Assembly (NCBI RefSeq): GCF_041260155.1
Contig: NC_091928.1
Coordinates: 34,599,388-34,663,387, forward strand
Source: Ptychodera flava
Taxonomy: Eukaryota > Hemichordata > Enteropneusta > Ptychoderidae
Reading direction: 5' to 3'
DNA: 64,000 bases
The notes below the pieces were generated by a model. The model worked only from the letters and a program-made list of their open reading frames with translations, did not search any database and had not been told where the DNA came from. Below are positions 12,408-24,924 of this stretch, piece after piece (position 1 is the first letter of the stretch; every line of letters starts with the position of its first letter). A program made the position numbers and the translations under genes.

Positions 12408-13114
12408 TCCCCCAAATAAAAGTTCGTCATTGTTTCTACTGACGTTGTCTCCTAAATGAGTAATGTCCTTGTTGTTTCTATCAAAAATCTCACGGTAATA
12501 TGACAGATGTGCAAATTCCATGGGAATCTTTCTCCTGGCCTTGTTTACACACAACAGCAATTCGGTAATCCCTTTGTTTTGCTCAAATATAACACCTCAA
12601 TTTTCATAATCATGCACAGTTATCATGAAAAATTAGCATACAATGCCGTATTAAGTATCGTTGCCATTGGTTCAGAAAATGTTGATGTATTATACAGGCC
12701 GAACCATTATTGGAAGGTACTGTCGCTTCTCACGTCCTGTAGACAAGGAGTTCTATATTAATGTCTGAACAAGCAAACCTATTATGAGGTATCTTGTTTC
12801 CAGTTTTCAAAAGCTTATTGTGACAATCAGACCTTTCAGCTATCGCCATGGTCTTTTGTTACATCCAGTGTCTGGAGGTTACCGAATTCAATGTAAATAG
12901 GTATGACCCCTTTCAAGAGAATGGACGGAACTAAAAATTCTGACAATTTTAACATAATACATGAATGGGGAAACGCTGTGAGCGTGCGCAGTAGGTCCCC
13001 CACGGTGATCAGCTGTGAGAAAACCTTTCACAGCGCGTAGCCCCATCCGCAGACTTCTGCAAAGCTCGGAGTACGTGCACAGACAGCCGACGACACCATC
13101 TGAAGAGCTCAGCG

Positions 13115-14069
13115 ATGGCGGATCACGGGCTAGGCGAGGTGCTGCCGGGATTCTTCCTCTTCCTACAGTCGCCGTACACGGCCTTGACGGTGACCGTCGT
13201 CTGTTTCGTCATCTACGATCTCTGCTGCCGTGCCGTCGCTCAGCTGACGGGACAACGGGTAGGTGTGTCGCATCAGATGCAGCGATTGCGTCATCATGCG
13301 TGCATAAGATCTAGCTGTCATCATTTTGTTCGTCGTAATATGTTGAATTGCTAACACACTGTACATGTATCTGTTTAGAAGGGTTCAAATTGCAGTAAAC
13401 TGTGTCACGGAGTATTTGCATTAATATTGTATCATATTTCGTTTGCGTGCACGGCGACCCACTTTCTCCTTTCGGGCCATAAAACAACGCGTCGTCGCGA
13501 CAGCCTCGAGTTGCTTGAATATTTGCAGCCTATTCAGTATATTTATAAGCTATTACCAGCCTTTCTTTTCGCATGCGTCAGTTTCGGAATGCAAGATGAT
13601 GGCTTCACCACGGCTGTACCACTTTCCCATCACAACAACAACAACAAGGCCATGTTTTGTACGTCTCTGTGCAAACACACGCGACATTTGCTGACCCAGT
13701 GACAGTGCTAGTGCTGCTGGTGGGTCGTGTTACACAGGGACACAGGGTACACTGAACTGTGTGTTCGCTCATACAACAATGAAAGATCATGGCACGTATG
13801 CCCAGGGACTTGGTGATTATTGATGGCTTCGGGTCTTAGCGCCGGAACTAGGACCGCGACGTCACTACAAATGACCTGTCAACAAAAATTAATAAAAATA
13901 CACAACTTGTTAATAAGTTATGAATACAGTCACAATACTATTGCCTGAAAAACAAGCTAAGCTTGGGTTAATTGAAAAACAAACATTGAATTATGGAAAG
14001 TAGCTAAGAGTGAACTTTGAAGACATTAGAGTCCATCCACTCACCAGTAATATACTATCCGCTAGAACT

Positions 14070-14104
<35 letters not shown>

Positions 14105-17100
14105 TTTCATACTTATTTTTCGTAGATCGTAAAGAAAATTCTTTCTTAATTCTTTATTTTGGTTGATGCTATTGAATTTATTGCCGGAATCCGACAAATC
14201 GTCGGCAAATAGCCTTTTAAACAAAGTGGATGTCCCACCTTTTGTGAGTCTTATTATCAGGCGAACAGACGTCGACATGCATATGTGCAGCCAATGCGCG
14301 GTTCGGTCGGAGATTTCATGTTTGAAACACGCTGGCCGTGTCTGGGCATTGCACTGCTAACTTTAGTACAGTGTACTTGTACGTCGTCAACTCTGAAGGA
14401 GGGGAGAGGGGAGGACATGATATTGTAGTTGACCTTAAATGTTAGGCCACGTAATATGGAGAAGTATAATTTTGACGTAATGACTTGTCCGTCCATGACT
14501 CCACGGCAACGCGGCGCCATAGTTTTCCACAGGCATTCGACTCAATGCAAGCCAACAGTCACTAACTGAAGATGCAACCAGTAAGGAAAAATTCTTACTG
14601 CCTTAGTGACGGTTTCGGCTTGCATTGAGTCGAATTGGAGTGCCTGTGGAGTTTTCCGTATTATTCAGTTTCTACATGTTCTACGTCAACTAATGTCATG
14701 ATGTCGCCAATGCCAGTATTCAACTTGTCCACACATCCTGTATTGTGCGCATGTCCAATGTTCAGTTGTTGTTGAGACTATTTTTGTCCGGACCATATAA
14801 TACCGTGGCATAATTGTACGATGACGCAATGTATTTGCAGGACGGGTTCTCTTAGGGGTTTCCCTATAGCTTTGTGGCGTAACCGGACCCCATAGCATAG
14901 GGTTTAATATGTTGAGTTATAAAATTGCTCTGAGTTGGTACAATATTCGTCAATCTCGTAAATGAAATGAAATTATATTAATTTTGTTGTCGAAAATTCT
15001 TAGTGGTAGCCATTGACGACGACAAAAAAAGGCCTGCAGGTACATTGTGTGATAGTCATGAGTGGTATCGACTTTGATACAGATATTTCAAATGTCTGTA
15101 TTACGATAACGTTTGATTTGAATTGATAGAAATTGATATTTGTGTATCCGATCACGCTTTCGAGAAGTACGGTCGACTGCTACTTATCGTATCCGCCTAT
15201 TGTTAGCAGTAATATTAATCGGTTAAATCGTTTGAACAAATTTAAATATGTTATCGTTGCTCTCAGTAAAGTATACCATTGCTGTAAAATTGAATGTAAA
15301 AGGCTGAATGTTTTGCGGTGTGTTAGTGTCAGGGCACACTGTGTGCGAACTACCACCAATTCCAAAACGAGGCTACACCGCAGCATTTTTTGCCTATCAT
15401 GAAACTACGTTTCCAAAACTACGACCCGGTGTCGTGTCCTTTGCCTTTGAAAGCAGATGGCCATTTATCGTGTTTTTTTACACGCTAGAAAGTATCAGTA
15501 AGATCTGAAAAAAACACCCACGATATGCTGCCTAACGCCGTAGATGGCGGTTGGGATCACGTACACTTCACTAGAAATCATGCTTTGTGTTCATGTGACG
15601 GAGTGTGATATCGTCTGCATCTAAATGAAGTCCTCGATTATTATGTAAATCGTAGGAAAGGCATTTCGAATGCAACCTACTATAAGTACCTGAAGTATGC
15701 GCCTGCAGATGGTGATGATTGTGGAAATTTTTGTTACCGCTGAAGTAACCGTGAATTCAAAATCAAAATATGCAAATAGATAGGTTCCATGGTGATTCAT
15801 GTGCGATCAACTGGGTCGTGCGTATGTCGACGTTGAGCGTGACTTGAATTTTTATTTGAACAAATTTCTTCTTTTTCTCCATTCAGTAGGAGACTCTATG
15901 ATTTAATCCGCTGTCGGGTTCAGACGACACTTTTCATCCACGTTTACAAAACCAAACGTATGTGAGAGTTTAACTCTTCTTAGGTTTTGCTCAAGCAACA
16001 ACCTTTTTATCACATGAAATGTTATTATGATTATGAGAGATGGAATTGGAGTGTAGGGATAATTCACGCCATTTATTTGTCGGGTTCAGGAGTTATACGC
16101 CATTATTACACCTCACTCATTCAGCGTGCACTGCCATTGGTTAAACACGACTCACGTGACATGTAAAAGAACGTGATGATGCCCTCTGCGAACTTGATGA
16201 TGCCCTCTGCATTTGATATTACATGGATGACATCATTTTCTTTACTGCGCATCCTTTCTGCGCAAAACAAATTGTCGTTCGCTTGTTGTACTTAGTTGGC
16301 AACTTATGGCTGCGAAAAGTCATGCAGAGCTGTCACCGGCACAGTAAGACGATATTTTGATGTAAGTAAACAGCAAACGAACGAAAATGGCAACAAGGGA
16401 TGCAATTTCTGTGTTCAGCGACTATGCAAGCAACAAATTTGGATACGCCACCCAGGAGATCGGCAAACTTTAGCGGCAACCCTAGACTCGGCACTGACAA
16501 CATTTTACGCTGAGGTCCGGACTCAGAAGGCGAACTGTACTCGAAGAAGCAGGGCTCGACGCAAGGTCAAATCATCCACTAGCCCGAAGGACTAGTAGCA
16601 GTTCACTTTTAGTAGTCCTAAATGAAATCTACTAGTCCTGCTAAAGCAAAGCCAAATGTTGCTCTCATGTTGTGAAGAGGTGTATATGACCATACTTCTC
16701 ATATTTTTTGTCGCAAAGGTTTTTAAACCCAATAACTAACTTTCATGCAAGACTAGCACATTTGCTTACTGCAAAATGTTTAAATTGAATCATATATAAA
16801 CCACAAAAATAACCTGAATGAAATGTCCTGTGTAGGAGGAGAGGTCATGAAAATAGCCTATTGCCATCAAGAATAAAATCAGACGTAGGAATGAATTTGT
16901 TGGAAAATTCTTCATAGCTCAGGTAGTGCACCATTAATTTGCAAAGAACATGTTTGTTCATGGTGGGACAGATTTGTTTCTCCAGAACTGAAATTCGTAC
17001 AGCCATTCACAAATGTTCCTGTGGAGTGCCTTCATATTTTTGACATATATCACATTTTAAAATTGACCAGCTTGTGGGGAGGACCTCTCATTTGTAATAA

Positions 17101-18420
17101 TGGTTTGTTAAAAATTTAGTTTTTAATAGTAAAAATGTTGCATTTTACCATTTCATGTGCTTGTGTCTTTTATAAGTTTTTGCCAGTTACTGGTAACAAA
17201 ATGTGATCAGCACAAAAATAACCGATGACTCCCAGAAGTGATTGGATACAACAGTCTGATACACCCCATTTCATATTGTTTTTTTTCACTACTGTTTTAA
17301 GGTTCACTTCACTATTATTGCCCCAATAATTTACCCTTTTCCACTAAAATGGCAAAACAATAAGTTGCTAGGACCAAGTTATTATCTGTGAGGAATTCCC
17401 TCACCTGTACAAGCAGTAGCAACTTGCCCTAGCACTGTTTTGGCAAGCTAGGTGGCTCTTTTTAAGATCAGCTTCAAACAAGCTAGGGGGTCTTGACTAT
17501 ATATGGAGGTCAGCATGTGGAGTATTCTAAAGCAGGGTCAACTGGCTACGAACTATCGGAGGTGTTGTTTGGGAATGCCCCTGAAGAAATCTTGAGAAAA
17601 ATCTTCTTTGAAAGGCAAGGATACAGAGTTTGAACGAAATTGTGGGGTTGCTCATGTTTTTAGGCGAAGTGATGAGCTTCAAGCAAACCAAAACACACGA
17701 CGTGCAGACAATTCCGTTTGATGCTCAGCGTTGAGCCATGTTTCCCAGGGCCATGTTACTGGCATGTACAGTACAATTTGGTTCTCCGTAGCAGGTAAAC
17801 TGTTTCATTTTAAGTTGGTGATCAATAAAGTTTGCTTCACTGTTTCACTGTCCAATTTGTTTGGGTAAAATTTAGTGTATTTTTATATAAAATGATCGAG
17901 GCTTGGTTCATTCTTATCGAATGAGTGGCCTGGCGTCCCATTAGTTTTGTAGCGATAAACTTTCCTGGACAACTACGGAACTTGAAAATTGCACTAGTCC
18001 GCAGGACTACCTCCGAAGACATTTTTACTTGTCCTCTGGAAAATTTACTAGCCTCGGGCTAGTGGGCTAGCGCTTATGTCGAGCCCTGAGAAGTCTCTGT
18101 GTTTTTGTTTCTTTGCATGTTTGCTTGTTCGGTGTAATAAAAATAATAACACATGAGAGCTTGGGCAATATCACGATTTTTTGCCTGCCCTCGGGCTGGT
18201 GGTCATGATCGAAATACTGATGATGCCCGAGCCGTAGGCGAGGGCATCATCAGTATTTCGATCATGACCACCATCCCTTGGGCAGGCAATAAATCGTGAT
18301 ATTGCCCTCGCTCTCATGTGTTATTATTTAACTGTAGTGATCGTTAGGTGGCGCCCTACATATCCTCCATTCAGGGCATGGAGAAGGCCGGGGTTCCCTT
18401 GTCGCCTTCGCGTAACAGAC

Positions 18421-18471
<51 letters not shown>

Positions 18472-19951
18472 CTGCCTGCTAATGTACTTACTATAGCTTG
18501 CTCAATGCTCATTTCTTGGGTTTGCAAATTTTTTCACAGAACAGTAACTTTTACTATGTTTTATAGGGAAGTAACAAAAGTCTCATATATTAATCAAACC
18601 CACGGCCTCGTTCTTACCAGATGTATAAAGTATACAGTAAGTTTCTCTATGAATATGAACTGTTTTCGGTAATAACTTTATCTACATTCCACATCCCCGA
18701 AGTTTCAGATCCACCCTATCATATTATTTTGAAGCCAGAGCACGCTTCATCTTGGAAACAGGTTGTTGTTGTTGTTGTTGTTGTTGATGATGATGATGAT
18801 GATGATGACGTTTTCCACTTTGGCATTTATGTACTGAATTGATGTTATCTGCGTTTTTAAATTTCCCCTGTGTACAGTGTAGTTGTGTGGAGAGGGCACA
18901 AATACTGCGGCTTTCACTATAGATGTCGCTCAAACAGATACACCAACACTACTCGATAGAATGCTATTTAGCTGTCGGTGGGGGCGCTTCGTGAGTCTGC
19001 ACACTCGGTTGTCTAACTGTTCTTCATCTCTTACTTGTTTTCCAGACAACCAGGTTGTCCTTGTCCTCGGCGGCCGACTGGTTTGATGTGGTCGGCAACC
19101 TCGACGACGCCCTGATGCCGGAACTGACCGTCACTCATATCTCCGACAACTTGGAGTTGCGAACCACCGACGACTTGATTCACGACGATATTCTTTTCTG
19201 GGATGACATTTCCGTCCCCCGCAAGGACAAGGATCGCCCGATGGTGCTGATGTTCGGCTGGATGTCGGCCAAGCAGCGATACATCAACAAGTACGTGGAG
19301 GTGTACAATTCGAAAGGGTGCGACGTCCTCGTGGTCAAGATGGACCCCATAAATTTGGTTTGGCCGTCTACAGGGCAAAGTGTCGCCCAGGAGTTGCTGG
19401 ACTACATCGAGAAGGGAGACCAGAAGCTTATCGTTCACTCGTTCTCGGTTGGTGGACACCTATATGGCGAGCTGCTGCGTCGAATCGATAGCAAACCGGA
19501 CCGGTACGCTGGTGTAAAAGACAGGATCGTCGGGCAGATTTTCGACAGCTGCACCTCCGCCAAGGACAGCTTTCACTCCATCTGCGACGCCATCACGCAG
19601 AACCCGGTGCTGTGGTTTCTGCTCAAGTCGGTCGCCGTGACTTACTTCTGGATGACGCAGAAGTACACGGTGTCGCACATCAAGAAGACGAGGGAGACCC
19701 TCCGCCAAAATCCCGTCAACACCCCCATTCTCATGCTGTACTCGCTTGACGACCCCATCGGCTCCGCCAAGGCCAACGAGCAGTTGTCCGAGATTTGGAA
19801 ACGTGACTTGGACTACCAGGTGCAGTCGAAATGCTGGGACAGCTCGCCACACGTCGAGCACATGAGAAAACACCGAGCAGAGTATGTCGACGCTGTGTAC
19901 AAGTTCCTCAACACTCTAGAGCCATTCAGAAATCAGGCAGGCGAAGACTAG
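13115..19951 (+). CDS. TMEM53-like: TMEM53/DUF829 family alpha/beta-hydrolase-fold protein, two exons
   Basis: Exons 13115-13258 (48 codons, phase 0) and 19046-19951 give 349 residues. Exon 1 encodes one hydrophobic segment (about 13-37) acting as a membrane anchor. Exon 2 encodes the DUF829 domain. The features are VLMFGW (about 116-121), the lid-like region after it, the nucleophile-elbow motif HSFSVGG with Ser about 182, IFDS (about 213-216), a hydrophobic stretch around NPVLWFLLKSVAV, an acid in YSLDD (about 283) and His about 317 in SPHVEH. These match a Ser-Asp-His triad. Vertebrate TMEM53 is an ER/nuclear-envelope protein that dampens BMP-SMAD signalling, and this protein is longer at the N-terminus (human about 277 residues). 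Codon use in exon 2 is GC-rich, unlike its AT-rich surroundings. The link between the two exons rests on phase, splice sites and the sensible membrane-anchor reading. A small additional exon in the 5.8-kb intron cannot be excluded. Confidence 0.85.
14069..14107. repeat. (TTTA)n microsatellite
   Basis: About ten TTTA units. Confidence 0.95.
14527..14649. mobile_element. Foldback MITE with flanking direct repeat
   Basis: The left arm starts CCACAGGCATTCGACTCAA and the right arm ends GAGTGCCTGTGG. Inside the arms, TTCGACTCAATGCAAGCC and its complement pair over 18 bases. AGTTTT(CC) occurs immediately outside both ends (14521-14528 and 14650-14657), consistent with a 6-8 bp target duplication. 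There is no coding capacity. Confidence 0.75.
16306..16549 (+). other. Unrecognised exon-like island inside the TMEM53-like intron
   Basis: Two short frames look coding. One begins with ATG at 16306 and runs 12 codons to a possible GTAAGA donor. The other begins with ATG at 16387 and reads MATRDAISVFSDYASNKF and onward for 28 codons to a stop. A third open frame spans 16296-16595. The base composition is balanced, unlike the AT-rich surroundings. The island is cut at its right side by a hAT-like insertion at 16550. I do not recognise a family. It could be a first exon of an unannotated gene, a broken gene or chance. Confidence 0.2.
16550..18088. mobile_element. hAT-like non-autonomous DNA transposon, 1.54 kb
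   Basis: The left end reads CAGGGCTCGACGCAAG and the right end is the inverse of CAGGGCTCGACATAAG. Inside both ends lie subterminal words CCACTAGCCCGA and ACTAGTCC/GGACTAGT in inverted arrangement. AGAAG flanks both sides (16545-16549 and 18089-18093). CAGGGCTCGA-type ends and subterminal repeats are typical of hAT elements. A 5-bp duplication is shorter than the usual 8, so the superfamily is tentative. No transposase frame was seen, so it is non-autonomous or a remnant. Confidence 0.65.
18141..18329. repeat. 189-bp near-perfect hairpin
   Basis: Arms of about 85-90 bases are inverted copies, running from AAATAATAACACATGAGAGC at the left to its complement at the right. They share CAATATCACGAT, TGCCTGCCC and ATGATCGAAATACTGATGATG. 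The loop is about 15 bases (GAGCCGTAGGCGAGG), and no clear target duplication was found. It is a foldback MITE able to form a long RNA hairpin if transcribed with the host intron. Confidence 0.9.
18422..18469. repeat. (GA)n microsatellite
   Basis: About 24 GA units. Open frames crossing it are repeat artefacts. Confidence 0.97.
18763..18808. repeat. Compound (GTT)n(GAT)n microsatellite
   Basis: About eight GTT units are followed directly by about seven GAT units. Confidence 0.95.
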
Positions 19952-20659
19952 AAAGCAAAGAAAAGACGAGGTTGAGAACTGAATCTTGCGAAGTGAAACA
20001 TGGCGGGAAACATTGTACCTTTGTCGTCTGCCATCTACAGAATGGAATTTTCTGTAATCCGCTTGTTGCATACTTAGCTATAGGACTACGATTTCTATTC
20101 TTTCCGCTTAACTTAGTGGAGAATAATCTAAGGCCTGTATTATGTTATTTGACAAATTTCACATCCTCATTAAGTCGGAATTCAGGCCTATAAAAGATCT
20201 TTACGTGTGGCCGTGACAAGATTTAAAACCAGGAACTAAAAAGTATCCGCGCGCCACATATTGCAGTTTCACATGCCTTTGATAACTTGACTGTATTCGG
20301 CCGTGTTTCCTGGAGAAATGGAAAAAAAAATCTGTATATACAATTGTACTATGTCGTTTGTCAGCAGTTTTTGTCACATGGTCTCATTGTCAATGTCAAT
20401 ATGAAAGGTTTCATGTTCTTCTCATGAGTTGAGAAGAGACCGTGATAGTTCAAGCAGATGCAACTCCAGAGATATAGAGCATATAGAGCAGTGTTTGTAC
20501 AACGTTACAGTAGCTAATTGTGTACGCTTTAGATAAAATCACGGCAGTAACTGCTAGGCTGAAGAATTCTTTCAAAGATGTTAATATTCTTTATTCTATT
20601 CTAACGACAACTACTTCCTTCAAAAGGTTAAAATAATACCATAATTATCCATACGGCTT

Positions 20660-20755
20660 GCGTAGCCGCACGGTGCATCGTTCATCGTTGAAAATCGAAT
20701 TCTGTTCGGACGTAATTTCAATGATCAACAACGATGCACCTCAAAATATGCACCG
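20660..20755. repeat. Imperfect inverted repeat
   Basis: CACGGTGCATCGTT on the left pairs with AACGATGCAC and GCACCGTGTG on the right around an AT-rich centre. It is probably an old foldback element. Confidence 0.45.
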
Positions 20756-21709
20756 TGTGTAACATGCCTTGTAGCGAGTACATTAAGAAAATATAGTCTA
20801 CACAAAGAAAAACATGGACAAAAATATATTTGAAATTAGGCTTCATTTAATGATACTTGCCAACCTCTACATTGTAAAGGAAATCGTTGGTATATACATG
20901 GTTCTCAGTTGAATGAATAAGATTGCACAAACGTCTTTATCACCAATCAATTGTAAGTGATCTACTATGCCAGTTCTGTAAACTGTTCTCACAACGAAAT
21001 GTTCATTAGGTACACGTCGGTAGAAAAGGAAGATTCTGTGTAAGCAGCCGGTGAGGGCGTTTGTGATGGCTGCGTGCAAGGTAGCAGAGAGGCTGAAACT
21101 TTTGCCGACTAGTGTGAAACCATAGACCCCCGAGAAAAACTATGGTGAAACTGAGATTGACGATATCGAAGCAAAAATTGCTTGTCAAGTTCATTCGCAC
21201 TTTGCATCCGGTTATTTGAGTGACGTCACATTTTATAACATTTAGTTTACAGTGTCACATTCTTTTATTGGTTCTGTTACATGTATTTACATTTATTTGC
21301 CATGATGGCGTTGTTCATAAAATTGCGTGCCTGCCGTAAGCTGGCATAAACAGACACTTAATGTTTGTCAACAAAAAAGGAAATGATTTACGTTTTCCTG
21401 CTATTTTCAAACAACATTAAAGCGCTCCGTTGGTTCAAACAACATCAAAGCTCTATGTGAGTTAAAACATGAAACATGTTACATGTTACACACGTTACAC
21501 ACGAAATTCACAGAAATGATGACGATGTTTGATAAATTTTCCTGTGCTCATGATGATGTCGAATTGAGAGGGAGCAATATCAGAGTAACTCTTGCTGTGT
21601 AGCTTCAGAACATTTCAATAAAGCCTTGGTGTTGGCAGGAAGTTACCGTGTTGTTTGTTTTTGACGCCATGATGTTCATGAAATCTCGTGTAGTAGATAA
21701 CTTGTAGAT

Positions 21710-21713
<4 letters not shown>

Positions 21714-21765
<52 letters not shown>

Positions 21766-21784
21766 AGAGAGAGAGAGAGAGAGG
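21714..21784. repeat. (GA)n microsatellite
   Basis: About 70 bases of GA with one AAAAG interruption. Confidence 0.97.
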
Positions 21785-21886
21785 GTTTCTTGTTCTTTTG
21801 CTCGTTAAAAGAATGATTTTATGAAACGGCATTTCATCAAAATACTAACGTGAGTAAATTAATTGCAACAAGAATAAAAGTAGTAC

Positions 21887-22131
21887 GCGCCTCAAAATCT
21901 AGAGACATAAACTTTTAACTTTACCCGTACCCCTTTCGAAAATCAAATGAAAAAATCTGGGATCACAGTGCTAAATTTTGTATCAGAGAAAACATTTCCC
22001 AATAATTAAAGGCTCTTGATATTCGCCATCCGTGTGTTAATTTTAGGGGGGGGGGTTGAAATTGAATTTTCTATTTCCACACATGAGCTTTGAAATGAGC
22101 GTCCAGTCAGTGGTAGACCACATAGAGGCGC
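21887..22131 (+). mobile_element. CGCCTCG MITE family, internally deleted copy
   Basis: Starts GCGCCTC and ends GAGGCGC. It shares CCTTTCGAAAATCAA, ATCACAGTGC, CAGAGAAAAC and AGTGGTAGACCA with the other members. It is about 245 bp because the middle and the 3' half are shortened. Confidence 0.65.
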
Positions 22132-23318
22132 ATTTGATGTCTGCTGCAGACTTTGACAACTTCAAGAATTGGCTAGAATACTGCGCGTGGCGCCCTGCCA
22201 CACGGTGGGGGATATCTGGAGTTCAGGAGGAGGGAGTCGGCCAGCGCCTCTGCGACTTAAATGCACTAACACGTCAACATAGGTGCAATGTTTAAATTTT
22301 ACCATGGACATTGTAACAAACATGTGAATACTTACGTCAATCATCCATATACTTTGAATACCGTGTTTACATTGGTCGTATGTGAGTACCACACGACCTT
22401 CGAGCGCGGTTACGCCGACCCCTCCTTCAAATTAAGCTAGGGATTGGAGCCCCATATCCGATCGCCGACAACGTATAGAACCCGAGGTATGTGGATCAAG
22501 AAACAATATCCCAATATATTGTGATAATGCACTGTTGCCAGGGAATGGTGCATATTTTCAAATTAGCATTTATTATTATCAATCTGTTTAAAAATCTCAT
22601 AAATCAATCACATGTGTCGCATTCACCATGACAGGGTCAAGGTGACACATATGCTATATGATGTGACGCCGCGACCTTGAATTAGCCCAGCATGTTGCTT
22701 TATATGAAAGATCTGATTTGACTGGTATATTTCGGTGTTTTCCCGCCAAATCACTTCTATGTTTTTTTTTGTTAATCATTAAAAACGTTACTATTTTAAT
22801 AGATGCAGAAGTTCATTATGCACAATTTTAGGCCGTGAATAATCTCCATTGATGATGGCTCATGATCGGTTGATTTGCATACTCAAACATTGCTTATTTA
22901 CAAACTTTGAGAATTATATGCCCAGAAGAGGAGTTGTTGTTTGGCTCTTCCAACCTAGTGTGCTTACGCGTCTGTCTGATAAACCGTGATTAGATACATC
23001 TGTGAGAGTATAGTATGTGACGTGACTTTGTGTATGATCATCAACAAAACCTGACCCTCGTGACCTCTTGAGAAAACAAAAAGCTTCCGAATGTAATCCG
23101 GCGTCGATTGGAAAGACGCTAATTCACATATTGCTCATTCATCAGTGATATCGGAAAGTGGTGCCGAACTCCACGAGGTGCATGCAACACAGATACATAG
23201 CCATATGTATTTGTATTGTAAACACATGCTCACAGTGCCCATTCGTTGATGTTACCTCAACTAGTCGCAATCATTCAATTGCAAACGTATGTTTTGATGA
23301 GGTTTCTCAACTGCTTGC

Positions 23319-23543
23319 TTAACCTTTAGAGTGCTGTAATATTTCCCACCAAATTTTAGGGCAACATTTTACCAAATTTTATGAATTTCTCTGCATTTTT
23401 TTTGTTTTTGATTATTTTGGACCAAATGGACATAAATTTCATCGACCACATTTTTTATCAAAATTTTGCCAAGATCTGTAAAAAATTGCTTGGGTATGTT
23501 TTATAAAGGCGGCAAAAATTGACTTTGGCGCTCAAGGGGCTAA
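23319..23543. mobile_element. TTAA-flanked MITE (CCCTTTGAGCGC family), diverged copy
   Basis: Left end TTAACCTTTAGAGTGC; right end GGCGCTCAAGGGGCTAA. The interior matches the copy at 55101-55328 in inverted orientation (ACCAAATT, GGACCAAATG, AAATTGACTTTGGCGC). Confidence 0.7.
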
Positions 23544-23630
23544 CTTATCCTTTGGATTGTATTTCGACAGCGAATATCGTAATGTTAATACGTAAGACAA
23601 AATATATCTATGTATTTCCGTCAACTAGCC

Positions 23631-23775
23631 CTAAGGAAATAGGGTAGGTCGGTTGGGAACCTTTTTCTTTCCAGCGTGAGCCATACAAAACATTGACAAG
23701 ATCATGTCTGATTTGAAAATGAGAAAAAAAGAGTTTAGGGTCGGAGGATTTTGAATAGGGTAGGAAACACACATT
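23631..23775. repeat. Repeat of the GGGTAGGT family, second copy
   Basis: Contains AATAGGGTAGGTCGGTTGGG near the left and GAATAGGGTAGGAAACACA near the right, like the unit at 6270-6490. Confidence 0.5.
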
Positions 23776-24924
23776 TTTTTTATTTGGTAATTGTAACAAC
23801 AGTATTCATAAACGGCCAAGAGAGTAGATAAAATAATTACTTCGGAGTTTGGGTTTGTTCTTGTCAGAGCCTTGAAAGACTTTGTATTTTTTATCCTAAA
23901 AGTACATCATTATCATGCATATAGTAATGATGTTCTTTAGTCGGGAGAGTTGAGGAAATAGTGACACTGCAGAAACTCTGAGCTCACGTGAAGCATGTTT
24001 CACAACCCTTGAAGGTTTCGCGTCGGCAACAGGAAACAATTATATGCTTTTAGCACCGTAGGGTTCCACGTGGCAAGCCGACAAATAGTCTTATCATGAT
24101 AATGTTTGCCTTTTTAAGTGCTTACATTCAGCTTACATTGACGCAGACAACGATGGTACTGTAATTTTGAAGGGCATTGTCCAATATCGCGAGATTATGC
24201 GTGATACCACGAGAGCGTCAACGTGAAACCTATAGCATTGGGCTGCATGCATGAAAACACTACGCTGCCTGTTCATTTTCAAGCACTGCTGGCTCGACCA
24301 AGTTCCGCAAACACAGCGTGCGTACACGGAGTCTTAAACCAAACGGTCACGATTCAAGAGGTATTATTTGCTACGATCGCCAGAAGGTGAGTCCGACAAA
24401 AACCTAATTGTTCGCAGACATACAGCTTTTTTTACAGCTGTACTGATCTTCTACGCATGTATAATGGATACCATTGAATCACAGCTTAGATATGGTTCTG
24501 TTATAAATGTCTTGCTACGTCACTAACGTCATATCGAACTGTTAGACTGTAACTATGGAGGCACATTTTATAGAAGGGAAGATATTGACTGTATTAAAAT
24601 GAAAAGTCGTCGATTTTCGCGTTTATCACAGAACCCTTAAAACATTACGACTTTAAAGTTCTGATCCCCCGATGAAGTGACGTAGGAGGTAAAAGCGGCG
24701 GACCGCTGTAATCGTGTTTTTATGCGCATCAACGGTAGGCAAAATCCCCAAACCTCTTTGTAAGTGTAGAATTTTCATTCAGCAGTGCTGTTCGTCTACG
24801 ATTTTCCCGCCTCTTCCGCGGGTCCTTGATCCGAGGGAGATAACGTATCGGCGTTCTGTATTTTTTGACGAGTAACTTCCGCATTTCCGTGAGTACTACA
24901 GCAACCAGTCAACAACAGGTTGAC

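Larger units (their letters stand above)
11196..13114. other. 3' UTR of gene 1 and intergenic spacer to gene 2
   Basis: About 180 bases of 3' UTR end at a poly(A) signal. Beyond it lie AT-rich sequence and a (GA)n run at 12375-12404. The last 150 bases are more GC-rich, with CGTGCGCAGT at about 12983-12992, an NRF1-like word, and probably form the promoter of gene 2. No other gene is seen. Confidence 0.6.
13259..19045 (+). other. Long intron of the TMEM53-like gene
   Basis: GTAGGT donor and TTCCAG acceptor. It contains an ATTT tract, a 120-bp foldback (14527-14649), an uncertain ORF island at 16.3-16.5 kb, a hAT-like element (16550-18088), a 189-bp hairpin (18141-18329), and GA, GTT and GAT microsatellites. 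Confidence 0.75.
19952..24924. other. Intergenic region downstream of the TMEM53-like gene
   Basis: Contains the 3' UTR of the TMEM53-like gene with no nearby AATAAA (the first good one is near 21617), a short inverted repeat around 20660-20755, a GA microsatellite, a short copy of the CGCCTCG MITE family, a TTAA MITE (23319-23543) and a GGGTAGGT-family repeat (23631-23775). No gene was recognised. Confidence 0.6.

Noticed and set aside
19031-19873. Long minus-strand open frames (142 and 137 codons)
   Set aside because: They are antisense shadows of exon 2 of the TMEM53-like gene, caused by its GC-rich codon use.
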